Made by a program: the position numbers and the translations under genes. Under the pieces are notes generated by a model, which did no database searches, had not been told where the DNA came from, and was given only the letters and a program-made list of their open reading frames with translations. Positions 19,522 to 27,827 of a stretch of 64,000 bases of DNA are shown here, piece by piece (positions within the stretch are counted from its first letter, which is position 1; the number at the start of each line of letters is the position of its first letter). This DNA is from Hyphomicrobiales bacterium (GTDB taxonomy: Bacteria > Pseudomonadota > Alphaproteobacteria > Rhizobiales > Beijerinckiaceae). The DNA lies in NCBI GenBank assembly GCA_900466745.1, contig UBNE01000013.1:62001-126000 (forward strand). The letters are read 5' to 3'.

Positions 19522-19848
19522 GTGATCACCCCCGCTTTCGCCCAGGCGACAGGAGCCGGCGGCGGCGCCGACATGCTGATCCAGTTGGTGCCCTTCCTCC
19601 TGATCTTCGTCATCATGTGGTTCCTGATCATCCGGCCGCAGCAGCGCCGGGCCAAGTCGCATCAGGAGATGATCAAGAACGTGCGCCGCGGCGACACCAT
19701 CGTCACCTCGGGCGGCCTGGTCGCGAAGGTGTCGAAGGTGGTCGACGACGGCGAGGTCGAGGCCGAGATCGCCGAGGGCGTGCGCGTGCGCATCGTGCGC
19801 GGCATGATCCAGGACGTCCGCTCCAAGACCGAGCCGGTCAAGAACTAA
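19522..19848 (+). CDS. yajC: preprotein translocase accessory subunit YajC
   Basis: A 108-residue protein with one N-terminal helix (LVPFLLIFVIMWFLIIRPQQRR) followed by the YajC motif HQEMIKNVRRGDTIVTSGGLV. It forms the holotranslocon with SecDF. The GTG start at 19522 was chosen because AGAGGAG lies eight bases upstream. It leads secD after 69 bp and secF, giving the usual yajC-secD-secF operon. Confidence 0.94.
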   Translation: MITPAFAQATGAGGGADMLIQLVPFLLIFVIMWFLIIRPQQRRAKSHQEMIKNVRRGDTIVTSGGLVAKVSKVVDDGEVEAEIAEGVRVRIVRGMIQDVRSKTEPVKN

Positions 19849-19917
19849 GACGACGTCGACCGCGACGACGGCCGGCTTCCGCGCGGAGCCGGCGCCACAA
19901 AAAGGCTGTTCACGCAG

Positions 19918-21528
19918 ATGCTTCGCCTCCAGGCCCGCAAGGTCATCCTCGTCCTGCTCGTGCTGATCTTCGGTTGCGGGCTCGCCGTGCCGAACCTGTT
20001 CTCGCCCGAAACGCGCAAGGCGATCGAGGACAACGCCCCGTCCTGGATTCCGCGCCTGCTGCTGCCGATCCATGCGGTGGTGCTCGGCCTCGACCTGCAG
20101 GGCGGCTCGCACGTCCTGCTCGAGATCGACCGGGCCGACCTCGTCCGCAGCCAGGTGACGCAATTGCGCGATGATGTCCGCCGCATCCTGCGCGAGGAGC
20201 GCGTCAGCCTCCAGGGCGGCATCCAGACCACCCAGCGCGGCGTGCAGATGCGCATCGCCGATGCGGCCGAGCGCGAGCGCGTGCTGCCGAAGCTGCGCGA
20301 GCTCGCCCAGCCGGTCGGCACGCTCGGCGCCTTCGGCCCCTCGGGCAACCAGTCGATCGCCATCACCGAGCAGCCGGACGGCCTCGTCCAGCTCGCCGTG
20401 ACCGAGGCCGGCTCGAACGAGCGCATCCGCCGCGCCGTCGAGCAGGCGATGGAGGTGCTGCGCCGGCGCGTCGACGCGCTCGGCACCACCGAGCCGAACA
20501 TCCAGCGCCAGGGCCTCGACCGCATCCTGGTCCAGGTGCCGGGCCTGCAGGATTCGCAGCGCCTGAAGGAGATCCTCGGCGACACCGCCAAGCTGGAGTT
20601 CCGCCTGCTCGGCGACGCCAACAGCACCGATGTCGACATGCTGCCCTCGCAGGATTCCGGCGGCCAGCCGGTTCCGGTGCTGCGCCAGCCGGTCGTCGAC
20701 GGCGCCGATCTCGTCGACGCGCAGCCCTCCTTCGATTCGCGCACCGGCCAGCCGATCGTGAATTTCCGTTTCAACATCCGCGGCGCGCAGCGCTTCGGCC
20801 AGATCACCACCGAGAATCTGGGCCGGCCGCTCGCCATCGTGCTCGACAACAAGGTGATCTCCTCGCCGGTCATCCAGTCGCCGATCACCGGCGGCTCGGG
20901 CCAGATCTCCGGCAATTTCACCGTGCAGCAGGTCAACAACCTGGCGATCCTGCTGCGCGCCGGCGCGCTGCCGGCCAAGATGACCATCGTCGAGGAGCGC
21001 ACCGTCGGCCCCGGCCTCGGCGCCGACTCGATCCATGCCGGCAAGCTCGCAACCCTGATCGCCGGCGTGTTCGTGGTGCTCTACATGCTCGCGAGCTACG
21101 GCGTCTTCGGGCTGATCGCCAGCGTCGCGCTCTTCGTCCATGTCTGCCTGATCTTCGGCCTGATGTCGCTGATCGGGGCGACGATGACGCTGCCCGGCAT
21201 CGCCGGCATCGTGCTCACCATCGGCACGGCGGTCGACTCCAACGTGCTGATCTACGAGCGCATGCGCGAGGAGGAGCATCAGGGCCGCTCGCTGATCTCC
21301 GCGATCGAGGCCGGCTTCCAGCGCGCCTTCGCCACCATCATCGACTCCAACGTCACCATGCTGATCGCGGCGGTGGCGCTGTTCGCGCTGGGCTCGGGCC
21401 CGGTGCGCGGCTTCGCGGTGGTGTTCATCCTCGGCATCCTGACCACGGTCATCACCGCGGTGACGCTGACGCGGATGCTGATCGCCGTCTGGTATCGCTG
21501 GGCCAAGCCCAAGCATCTTCCGTTCTGA
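19918..21528 (+). CDS. secD: protein translocase subunit SecD
   Basis: A 536-residue RND-superfamily protein. The first helix is followed by the P1 signature GLDLQGGSHVLLEID, a large periplasmic domain, and five C-terminal helices with LTIGTAVDSNVLIYERMREE. SecDF uses the proton gradient to complete Sec-dependent export. The length is normal for Alphaproteobacteria, where SecD and SecF are separate. Confidence 0.97.
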   Translation: MLRLQARKVILVLLVLIFGCGLAVPNLFSPETRKAIEDNAPSWIPRLLLPIHAVVLGLDLQGGSHVLLEIDRADLVRSQVTQLRDDVRRILREERVSLQGGIQTTQRGVQMRIADAAERERVLPKLRELAQPVGTLGAFGPSGNQSIAITEQPDGLVQLAVTEAGSNERIRRAVEQAMEVLRRRVDALGTTEPNIQRQGLDRILVQVPGLQDSQRLKEILGDTAKLEFRLLGDANSTDVDMLPSQDSGGQPVPVLRQPVVDGADLVDAQPSFDSRTGQPIVNFRFNIRGAQRFGQITTENLGRPLAIVLDNKVISSPVIQSPITGGSGQISGNFTVQQVNNLAILLRAGALPAKMTIVEERTVGPGLGADSIHAGKLATLIAGVFVVLYMLASYGVFGLIASVALFVHVCLIFGLMSLIGATMTLPGIAGIVLTIGTAVDSNVLIYERMREEEHQGRSLISAIEAGFQRAFATIIDSNVTMLIAAVALFALGSGPVRGFAVVFILGILTTVITAVTLTRMLIAVWYRWAKPKHLPF

Positions 21529-21611
21529 CGCTGCCAACCATTGTTTGATCGCATTTTCTTCACGCGAACCGGCATCCACTTCGCTTGAAAATGCTCGAGA
21601 GGAAATTGGCC

Positions 21612-22571
21612 ATGCGCCTGCGCCTGCTTCGCATCGTTCCCGACAATACCCGCTTCAAATTCGTCTGGTTCCGCCGGTTCAGCTATCCGCTCTCGGCCGC
21701 CTATTCGATCCTGGTGCTCGCGCTCTTCCTGACGGTCGGCCTGAATTTCGGCATCGACTTCAAGGGCGGCACGCTGATCGAGATGCAGGCCAAGGCCGGC
21801 CGGATCGAGATCGCGCAGGTGCGCCAGACCGCCAACGCGCTCGGCTTCGGCGAGGCGGAGGTGCAGGAATTCGGCGACGGCACCGAACTGTCGATGCGCT
21901 TCCCGCTCCAGGCGGGCGGTGAGGCGGCGCAGCAGAGCGTGGTCAGCAAGGCGCGCGAGGCCTTCGCCTCGACCTACGAGTTCCGCCGCATCGAGACGGT
22001 CGGCCCGCGCGTCTCGGGCGAGTTGGTGCAGGCCGGCGCGCTCGGCGTCGTGCTCGCGATCACCGGCGTGCTGATCTATCTCTGGTTCCGCTTCGAGATG
22101 CCGCTCGCCATCGGCGCGATCCTCGGCACGCTGCACGACATCGTGCTGACCATGGGCTTCTTCCTGATCTCGCGGCTCGAATTCAACCTGACCTCGATCG
22201 CGGCGATCCTGACCATCGTCGGCTATTCGCTGAACGAGACGGTGGTGGTGTTCGACCGCACGCGCGAATTGCTGCGCCGCTACAAGACCATGCCGATCCC
22301 GGAACTGCTCGACCTCTCGGTCAACTCGACCCTGTCGCGCACGGCGATGACGGCGACGACGACCTTCCTGTCGCTGCTGGCGCTGGTCATCTTCGGCGGT
22401 TCGGCGATCGAGGGCTTCGCGCTGGTCATGCTGTTCGGCGTCGTGGTCTGCACCTATTCGGCGATGTTCATCTCGACGCCGGTGCTGCTCTACATGGACG
22501 TCCGCGGCCAGGGCCAGCGCGAGGAGGCCCGCGAGAAGGCGCTCGCCGGCGCCAAGGCGAAGGCCGGTTGA
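21612..22571 (+). CDS. secF: protein translocase subunit SecF
   Basis: A 319-residue partner of SecD with the NFGIDFKGGTLIE periplasmic motif and GYSLNETVVVFDRTRE in the fourth helix. The ATG at 21612 (MRLRLLRIVPDNTRF) follows GAGAGG; an upstream ATG at 21585 adds nine residues lacking family similarity. Residues 17-40 start the first helix. Confidence 0.96.
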   Translation: MRLRLLRIVPDNTRFKFVWFRRFSYPLSAAYSILVLALFLTVGLNFGIDFKGGTLIEMQAKAGRIEIAQVRQTANALGFGEAEVQEFGDGTELSMRFPLQAGGEAAQQSVVSKAREAFASTYEFRRIETVGPRVSGELVQAGALGVVLAITGVLIYLWFRFEMPLAIGAILGTLHDIVLTMGFFLISRLEFNLTSIAAILTIVGYSLNETVVVFDRTRELLRRYKTMPIPELLDLSVNSTLSRTAMTATTTFLSLLALVIFGGSAIEGFALVMLFGVVVCTYSAMFISTPVLLYMDVRGQGQREEAREKALAGAKAKAG

Positions 22572-22583
22572 GGCGAGGCGCCG

Positions 22584-22961
22584 GTGGCCCGTTTCGACGG
22601 CTTCGTCCCCGGGCGCTGGCCGCTCGACGCGATCGGGGCGGGCGGCTTCCGCTTCGCCGAGATGAGCCACAAGGGCTCGATCCTCGTGACGCCGTCCGGG
22701 ATCCGCATCTGGCCGGTCGCGCAATTCTCCGAGGTGACGCTCGCGAGCCTCCAGCCGGTGCTCGACGAGGCCGAGGCGATCGATTTCCTGATCATCGGCA
22801 CCGGGGCGGACATCGCCTTCGTCCCGCCGGCCCTGCGCGAACCGCTGAAACGGGCCGGGATCACCGTGGAAGGCATGGCGACGGGCGCCGCGGCGCGAAC
22901 CTACAACGTCCTCGTCGGCGAGGACCGGCGGGTGGCGGCGGCCCTGATCGCGATTCCCTGA
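22584..22961 (+). CDS. Mth938-like (DUF498) domain protein, NDUFAF3 homologue
   Basis: A 125-residue single-domain protein. The strands around GSILVTPSGIRIWPV and the conserved IGTGADIAFVPP loop are typical of the Mth938/DUF498 family. The human member NDUFAF3 is a mitochondrial complex I assembly factor; the bacterial function is not established. A GTG start 12 bp after secF suggests co-transcription. The next gene is related to NDUFAF6, another complex I assembly factor. Confidence 0.88.
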   Translation: MARFDGFVPGRWPLDAIGAGGFRFAEMSHKGSILVTPSGIRIWPVAQFSEVTLASLQPVLDEAEAIDFLIIGTGADIAFVPPALREPLKRAGITVEGMATGAAARTYNVLVGEDRRVAAALIAIP

Positions 22962-23055
22962 GCCGCCCGGCTGCGACGTTTTGGCCGCCCTGTATCGCGG
23001 GCATGGCAGCGGCGCGGGCATTGGCCTAGACTGAGGCGCGAAAGCGAGGCCGGAG

Positions 23056-23964
23056 ATGACGGGCCGGAGCGGAACCACACCGCGGGTAGAGACGGATCGG
23101 CGCGGCGAGACGGTGCCCACGCGCCTGCCGGAAGCCTATGCGCATTGCGCCGCGCTGGTCCGCGAGCAGGATCAGGACCGCTACATCGCGACGCTCTATG
23201 CGCCGGAGGCGCGCCGCCACGGGCTCTTCGCGCTCTATGCCTTCAGCCAGGAGATCGCGCGGGTGAGGGCGCTGGTCAGCGAGCCGCTGCCGGGCGAGGT
23301 CCGGCTGCAATGGTGGCGCGACCTGCTCGAGGGCCAGCCGAACGGCGAGGCCCAGGGGCACCCCGTCGCCGCCGCGCTGCTCGACACGGTGAAGCGCTAC
23401 CGCCTGCCGATCGCGCCGCTGACCGGGCTGATCGACGCCCGCACCTTCGATCTCTACGACGACCCGATGCCGTCGCTGCGGGATCTGGAAGGCTATGCGG
23501 GGGAGACGTCGAGCGCGCTGATCCGGCTCGCCTGCATCGTGCTGGCGGGCGGGCGCGATCCGGGCGGGGCGACGGCCTGCGGCCATGCCGGCGTCGCCTA
23601 TGCCCTGGCCGGGCTGATGCGCGCCTTCCCCTGGCATGCGGCGGAGGGGCAAGTCTATCTGCCCGCCGACATCCTCGCCCGCAACGGCGTCACCCGCGAC
23701 GACATCGTCAGCGGGCGCGGCGGGCCGGGCGTGCTCTACAGCCTGAAGGAGCTGCGCGAGATCGCGCGCAACCATCTCCGCAAGCTCCTGAGCCTGAGCG
23801 AGACGATCCCGCCGGCCCTGAAGCCCGCCTTCCTGCCGGTCGCGCTGGTCGAGCCCTATCTGCGCCAGATGGAGGGCACGGGCTACGATCCCTACCGGAC
23901 GATCGTCACCCTGCCGGGCTGGCGCCGGCAGTGGATCCTGTGGCGGGCCGCGCGGACGCGCTGA
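23056..23964 (+). CDS. squalene/phytoene synthase family protein with degenerate motifs, NDUFAF6-like
   Basis: A 302-residue all-helical prenyl-synthase-fold protein. Family similarity runs from ALVREQDQDRYIATLYAP to the C-terminus, with LYAFSQEIARVR and RLQWWRDLLEG. The two Asp-rich prenyl-diphosphate-binding motifs are not intact: motif I (about residues 61-72) has no paired aspartates and motif II (about 180-204) reads AYALAGLMRAFPWHAAEGQ. Phytoene synthesis is therefore unlikely. The same degeneration characterises NDUFAF6, and the neighbour is NDUFAF3-like. No carotenoid gene is nearby. The exact start is uncertain. Confidence 0.85.
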   Translation: MTGRSGTTPRVETDRRGETVPTRLPEAYAHCAALVREQDQDRYIATLYAPEARRHGLFALYAFSQEIARVRALVSEPLPGEVRLQWWRDLLEGQPNGEAQGHPVAAALLDTVKRYRLPIAPLTGLIDARTFDLYDDPMPSLRDLEGYAGETSSALIRLACIVLAGGRDPGGATACGHAGVAYALAGLMRAFPWHAAEGQVYLPADILARNGVTRDDIVSGRGGPGVLYSLKELREIARNHLRKLLSLSETIPPALKPAFLPVALVEPYLRQMEGTGYDPYRTIVTLPGWRRQWILWRAARTR

Positions 23965-23985
23965 ACGCCGGCGCGGCCCTCTCCG

Positions 23986-25299
23986 TCAGATATGGACGGA
24001 ACGGTGCCTGACGATGAGGATCGCCGCGATCGAGAGCACGCAGCAGCCCAGGATGTAGAGCGAGACATAGCCCGGCCTGCCGCCGGCCGCGCCGACCAGC
24101 GCCTGCGCGATGAAGGGCGTCGGCCCCGCCACCAGCACGCCGTTGAGCTCGCGCGACATCGCCAGCCCCGAGAAGCGGTAGCGCGTCGGGAAGAGGTTGG
24201 CGAGGAAGGCGCCCTGCGCGCCCGAGGTGGCGCCGAAGCCGAGCCCGTAGCCGAGCGCGATGCCGACCGTCGACCACAGCAGGCTGCCGGTGTCGAACAG
24301 CCAGAACAGCGGGAAGGCCATGACGCCGATCACGACCGCGCCGAGGATGTAGACGGCGGCGGCGCCGATCCTGTCCGCGAGCACGCCCATGAAGCCGACG
24401 CCGACGATGCCGAACAGCGAGCCGATCGTGACCGCGACCAGCCCGTCGGTCCGGCTCATGCCGACCGTGTTGATCATGTAGCTGAGCGAGAAGGCGCTGA
24501 GGATATAGGCGTTGGCGTTGTGGGCCGTCACCGACAGGAAGCCGAAGAGAACCTCCTTCGGGCTTTCGCGGAAGAGCTGGCCGAGCGGGACCGACTGCTC
24601 GTGGCGGCGTTCCTCGGCGCGGGCCATCGCCTCGACATATTCGGGCGTCTCGTCGAGATGCCGGCGGATGTAGAGCGCGACGAAGAACAGCACGCCCGAG
24701 ATCAGGAACGGGACGCGCCAGGCCCAGCCGAGCAGCACCTGCTCGGGCAGGTAGGAGATGGTCAGGAAGGAGAGCGTCGCCAGCATGATGCCGACCAGCG
24801 TCGCGGCGTTGGGCAGGCCGGTATAGAAGGCGCGCTTCTCGGGCGGGGCGTATTCGGCCACCAGCACGATCGCGCCGGCGAGCTCCGCGCCGGCGCCGAA
24901 GCCCTGGATCAGTCGCATCAGCACCAGCAGAATCGGCGCCATGATGCCGATGGTCTCGTAGGTCGGCAGCAGGCCCATCAGCACGGTGGCGAGGCCCATC
25001 AGTGCGATGGTGAGGATCAGCGCCGGCTTGCGGCCGAACCTGTCGCCGATATGCGAGATCACGATGCCGCCGACGGGACGGGCGAAATAGCCGACCGCGA
25101 AGGTGGCGAAGGCGGCGAGGACGCCGGCATTCGGCGCCAGGTTGGGGAAGAACAGCTTGTTGATGATGACGCCGGAAGCCGCGCCGTAGAGCGCGTAGTC
25201 ATACCATTCGATCACGGTCCCGACCGTGGCGGCGGTGACGGCCTTTCGGATATTCGCCTGGCTGGCCTGGGCGGGCGGGGTGGCAGTGGCTGCGGTCAT
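23986..25299 (-). CDS. MFS transporter, metabolite:H+ symporter (MHS) family
   Basis: A 437-residue, twelve-helix major facilitator. EWYDYALYG in helix 1 and HIGDRFGRKPAL after helix 2 are typical of the MHS group (ShiA, KgtP, ProP-like), which import organic acids or related solutes with protons. The substrate cannot be deduced. It is convergent with the preceding gene (21 bp apart) and lies downstream of trmFO on the same strand. Confidence 0.92.
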   Translation of the reverse strand: MTAATATPPAQASQANIRKAVTAATVGTVIEWYDYALYGAASGVIINKLFFPNLAPNAGVLAAFATFAVGYFARPVGGIVISHIGDRFGRKPALILTIALMGLATVLMGLLPTYETIGIMAPILLVLMRLIQGFGAGAELAGAIVLVAEYAPPEKRAFYTGLPNAATLVGIMLATLSFLTISYLPEQVLLGWAWRVPFLISGVLFFVALYIRRHLDETPEYVEAMARAEERRHEQSVPLGQLFRESPKEVLFGFLSVTAHNANAYILSAFSLSYMINTVGMSRTDGLVAVTIGSLFGIVGVGFMGVLADRIGAAAVYILGAVVIGVMAFPLFWLFDTGSLLWSTVGIALGYGLGFGATSGAQGAFLANLFPTRYRFSGLAMSRELNGVLVAGPTPFIAQALVGAAGGRPGYVSLYILGCCVLSIAAILIVRHRSVHI

Positions 25300-25400
25300 G
25301 CGCGGAGCGCCTCCGGTCTCTCAAACGATTTAGGCGGGGGAGGTTATCGCAGGCCGCCGGCGGAGGTTATGGGCGTGGCGGCATGGCGCCATGCGCCGGC

Positions 25401-26792
25401 TCAGGCCGGCGCGCCGATCCACGCCTCCATCGCGCGCTTGGCGCGGGCGGTCAGCGCCTGCTTGCGGGCGAGGCTCCTGGCCGGGCCCTTGAGGCGCTTG
25501 CCGTCGGGGCCGGTGCTGGCGACGCCCTCGATCGGCGGGAACAGGCCGAAATTGATGTTCATCGGCTGGAAGGAGCGCGGCCCCTCGTCGATGGTGACGA
25601 TGTGGCCGCCGGTGATGTGGTTGACCAGGGCGCCAAGCGCGGTGGCGGCGGGCGGCAGCGGCAGCTCCCGGCCGAGCCGCTCGGCCGCGGCCAACCGGCC
25701 GGCGAGCAGGCCGATGGCGGCGCTCTCGACATAGCCCTCGCAGCCGGTGATCTGGCCGGCGAAGCGCAGCCGCGGGGCCGCCTTCAGCCGCAGCCTCTCG
25801 TCGAGAAGCTTCGGCGAGTTGAGATAGGTGTTGCGGTGGATGCCGCCGAGCCGGGCGAATTCGGCGTTTTGCAGGCCCGGAATCATCCGGAAGATGCGGG
25901 ACTGCTCGCCATATTTCAGCTTGGTCTGGAAGCCGGTCATGTTGAACAGCGTGCCGAGCGCGTTGTCCTGCCGGAGCTGTACCACGGCATAGGGCTTCAC
26001 GGTGGGGTTGTGCCTGTTGGTCAGGCCGACCGGCTTCATCGGCCCCCAGCGCAGGGTCTCGCGGCCGCGCTCGGCCATGACCTCGATCGGCAGGCAGCCG
26101 TCGAAATAGGGCGTGCCTTCCCACTCCTTGAATTCGGTCTTCTCGGCGGCGAGCAGCGCGTCGACGAAGGCCTCGTACTGGTCGCGGTCGAGCGGGCAGT
26201 TGATGTAGTCGGCGCCGCTGCCGCCCGGCCCGGCCTTGTCGTAGCGCGACTGGAACCAGGCGGTCTCCATGTCGACCGAATCGAAATGGACGATCGGGGC
26301 GATGGCGTCGAAGAAGGCGAGCGAGCTTTCGCCGGTCAGCGACAGGATGCCCTGCGCCAGCGCCGCGGAGGTGAGCGGCCCGGTCGCGACGACGACGCTG
26401 TCCCACTCCGCCGGCGGCAGGCCGGCGATCTCGCCGCGCGCGATCGTCACCAGCGGATGGGTCTCGAGCGCGGCCGTGACGCCTTGCGAGAAGCCGTCGC
26501 GGTCGACGGCGAGGGCGCCGCCGGCCGGAACCTGATGGGCGTCGCCCTTGGCCATGATCAGCGAGCCGAGGCGGCGCATCTCCCAGTGGAGCTGGCCGAC
26601 GGCGTTGCTCTCGGCATCGTCCGAGCGGAAGGAGTTGGAGCAGACGAGCTCCGCCAGCCCTTCGGTCTGGTGGGCGTCGGTGCCGCGGACCGGGCGCATC
26701 TCATGGATGACGACGGGGACGCCGGCCTCGGCGACCTGCCAGGCGGCTTCGGAGCCGGCGAGACCGCCGCCGATGACATGAACGGGTTCCAT
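25401..26792 (-). CDS. trmFO: methylenetetrahydrofolate--tRNA-(uracil-5-)-methyltransferase TrmFO
   Basis: A 463-residue flavoprotein. It opens with the dinucleotide-binding [16 protein letters not shown] and continues with [14 protein letters not shown] and [11 protein letters not shown], diagnostic of Trm[10 protein letters not shown] supplies a conserved cysteine. The enzyme uses methylene-THF and FADH2 to make ribothymidine at tRNA position 54. A GC-only hairpin (25393-25412) overlaps the stop codon. The 378 bp upstream contain the DUF1127 terminator but no other gene. Confidence 0.96.
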   Translation of the reverse strand: MEPVHVIGGGLAGSEAAWQVAEAGVPVVIHEMRPVRGTDAHQTEGLAELVCSNSFRSDDAESNAVGQLHWEMRRLGSLIMAKGDAHQVPAGGALAVDRDGFSQGVTAALETHPLVTIARGEIAGLPPAEWDSVVVATGPLTSAALAQGILSLTGESSLAFFDAIAPIVHFDSVDMETAWFQSRYDKAGPGGSGADYINCPLDRDQYEAFVDALLAAEKTEFKEWEGTPYFDGCLPIEVMAERGRETLRWGPMKPVGLTNRHNPTVKPYAVVQLRQDNALGTLFNMTGFQTKLKYGEQSRIFRMIPGLQNAEFARLGGIHRNTYLNSPKLLDERLRLKAAPRLRFAGQITGCEGYVESAAIGLLAGRLAAAERLGRELPLPPAATALGALVNHITGGHIVTIDEGPRSFQPMNINFGLFPPIEGVASTGPDGKRLKGPARSLARKQALTARAKRAMEAWIGAPA

Positions 26793-27043
26793 GGCTGGGG
26801 ATGTGTCCGCAGCCTGCTGTCAGGTCAAGGGCTGAATCGGGTTCGCCCTGATCGCATCCGGCACGGCGTCATCGCGAAGGGCGAAGCGGCGACGCCATCG
26901 AGGCGGATCGGGCGAGAGGTCGCCAGCCCCGGGCGGCATCGCGGAGCCTGCCCCTGGGCTTGGGGAAGGCAAGAGTGGGAGTAGGCTAGAGGCAGGCAAG
27001 ACCCGAGGGCTCGCAACGACGGGAAGAACGGAGCCCGGAATGC

Positions 27044-27069
27044 AAAATGCCCGCCGTGAGGCGGGCATT
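27044..27069 (-). terminator. intrinsic terminator of the DUF1127 gene
   Basis: On the minus strand AATGCCCGCC pairs with GGCGGGCATT around TCAC, followed by TT. It lies about 100 bp downstream of the DUF1127 stop. Flanking sequence (26793-27170) shows no gene. Confidence 0.75.
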
Positions 27070-27170
27070 CGCTCTTCGACCGAAGCTCGAGGGGAGGGGA
27101 AACACGAGCCTCGGGAGAAACGACACGGAACGCGCCGCGCCCGATGCGCGGCTGTTCTGATTCAGAGACT

Positions 27171-27326
27171 TCAGGCCGCGGCGTGCGAGCGGGCGATGAA
27201 GTTGATCTCCGAGCGCGACAGGCCGAGATCGTCGAGCTCGCGGTCGGTCAGGCGGGAGAGCTCGCGGACGGTCTCGCGATAGCGGAGGTAGGCGCGGATT
27301 TTGGCGGCGATCATGGTGACGAACAT
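27171..27326 (-). CDS. DUF1127 small protein
   Basis: A 51-residue, Arg-rich protein. RYRETVRELSRLTDRELDDLGLSRSEI is the DUF1127 signature. Small DUF1127 proteins in Rhizobiales bind RNA or affect phosphate and carbon metabolism in the few cases studied. The ATG at 27326 is preceded by AAGGA; the frame is open for 49 more codons, but that part covers the probable promoter. It is a single-gene unit with its own terminator. Confidence 0.88.
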   Translation of the reverse strand: MFVTMIAAKIRAYLRYRETVRELSRLTDRELDDLGLSRSEINFIARSHAAA

Positions 27327-27827
27327 GGCGGTTTTCCTTGCGTATGGTCCGGAGCGGGACGGTGCCCACAGCGACAATCTCGTTGTGCACTGCATATAAG
27401 CGAGGCAGGCCGCTTCAAACAGAGGCTCCAGTTCAGCTCTGTTATGCGTTGTAGGCATGAACCTTTCGTTCACCAGTTGATTTGGAGGGGGAGTCCCGCG
27501 CTGAGCGCGGTTCTTGTTTCAAATGCAACCGATTCCTGCCTATTTAGTCATCATTTTGGTGGGCGCTAGCGGGCGCATTTCGTGCTGTGGCTTTAAAATA
27601 GGCATGTTGCAACTGCTCACTGATGCGCCGCAGCCGCAGGGTTGGTTTTGCGGTGCGAAATCGGCCCCAAGCCATCATCCGGCCGTATTCGCAGCCCCAG
27701 CCGGCAGGCGCGCCCGGCGCGATTCAGCCGGAGCGCTTTGTCGGGGTTTCTTGCCGTGCGGGTGGGGGCGGAGCCCCGGAGACGGCGTTGCGGAAGCTCC
27801 CGCGCCCGGCGCCCCGGCGCGCCGGGC
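27327..27827. other. 501-bp gene-free, AT-richer region between DUF1127 and the metal ATPase
   Basis: No convincing reading frame was found. The segment 27420-27640 is clearly more AT-rich than its surroundings. A terminator-like CCGCGC-TGA-GCGCGG followed by TTCTTGTTT (27496-27518, plus strand) suggests the end of an unannotated small transcript. The last 180 bp are GC-rich again. Confidence 0.5.
27393..27419 (-). promoter_or_regulatory. candidate promoter of the DUF1127 gene
   Basis: On the minus strand TTTGAA (27414-27419) and TATATG (27393-27398) are 15 bp apart and lie about 67 bp upstream of the start. The spacer is short, so this is tentative. Confidence 0.4.

Noticed and set aside
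23056..23964. Carotenoid or hopanoid biosynthesis gene (phytoene/squalene synthase)
   Set aside because: The Asp-rich diphosphate-binding motifs are not intact and no carotenoid or hopanoid gene is adjacent.
26855..26960. GTCATCGCGAAGGGCGAAGCGGCGACG stretch split as a further copy of an inverted repeat
   Set aside because: It recalls the CGTCATTGC element at 44685, but a matching right arm could not be found.
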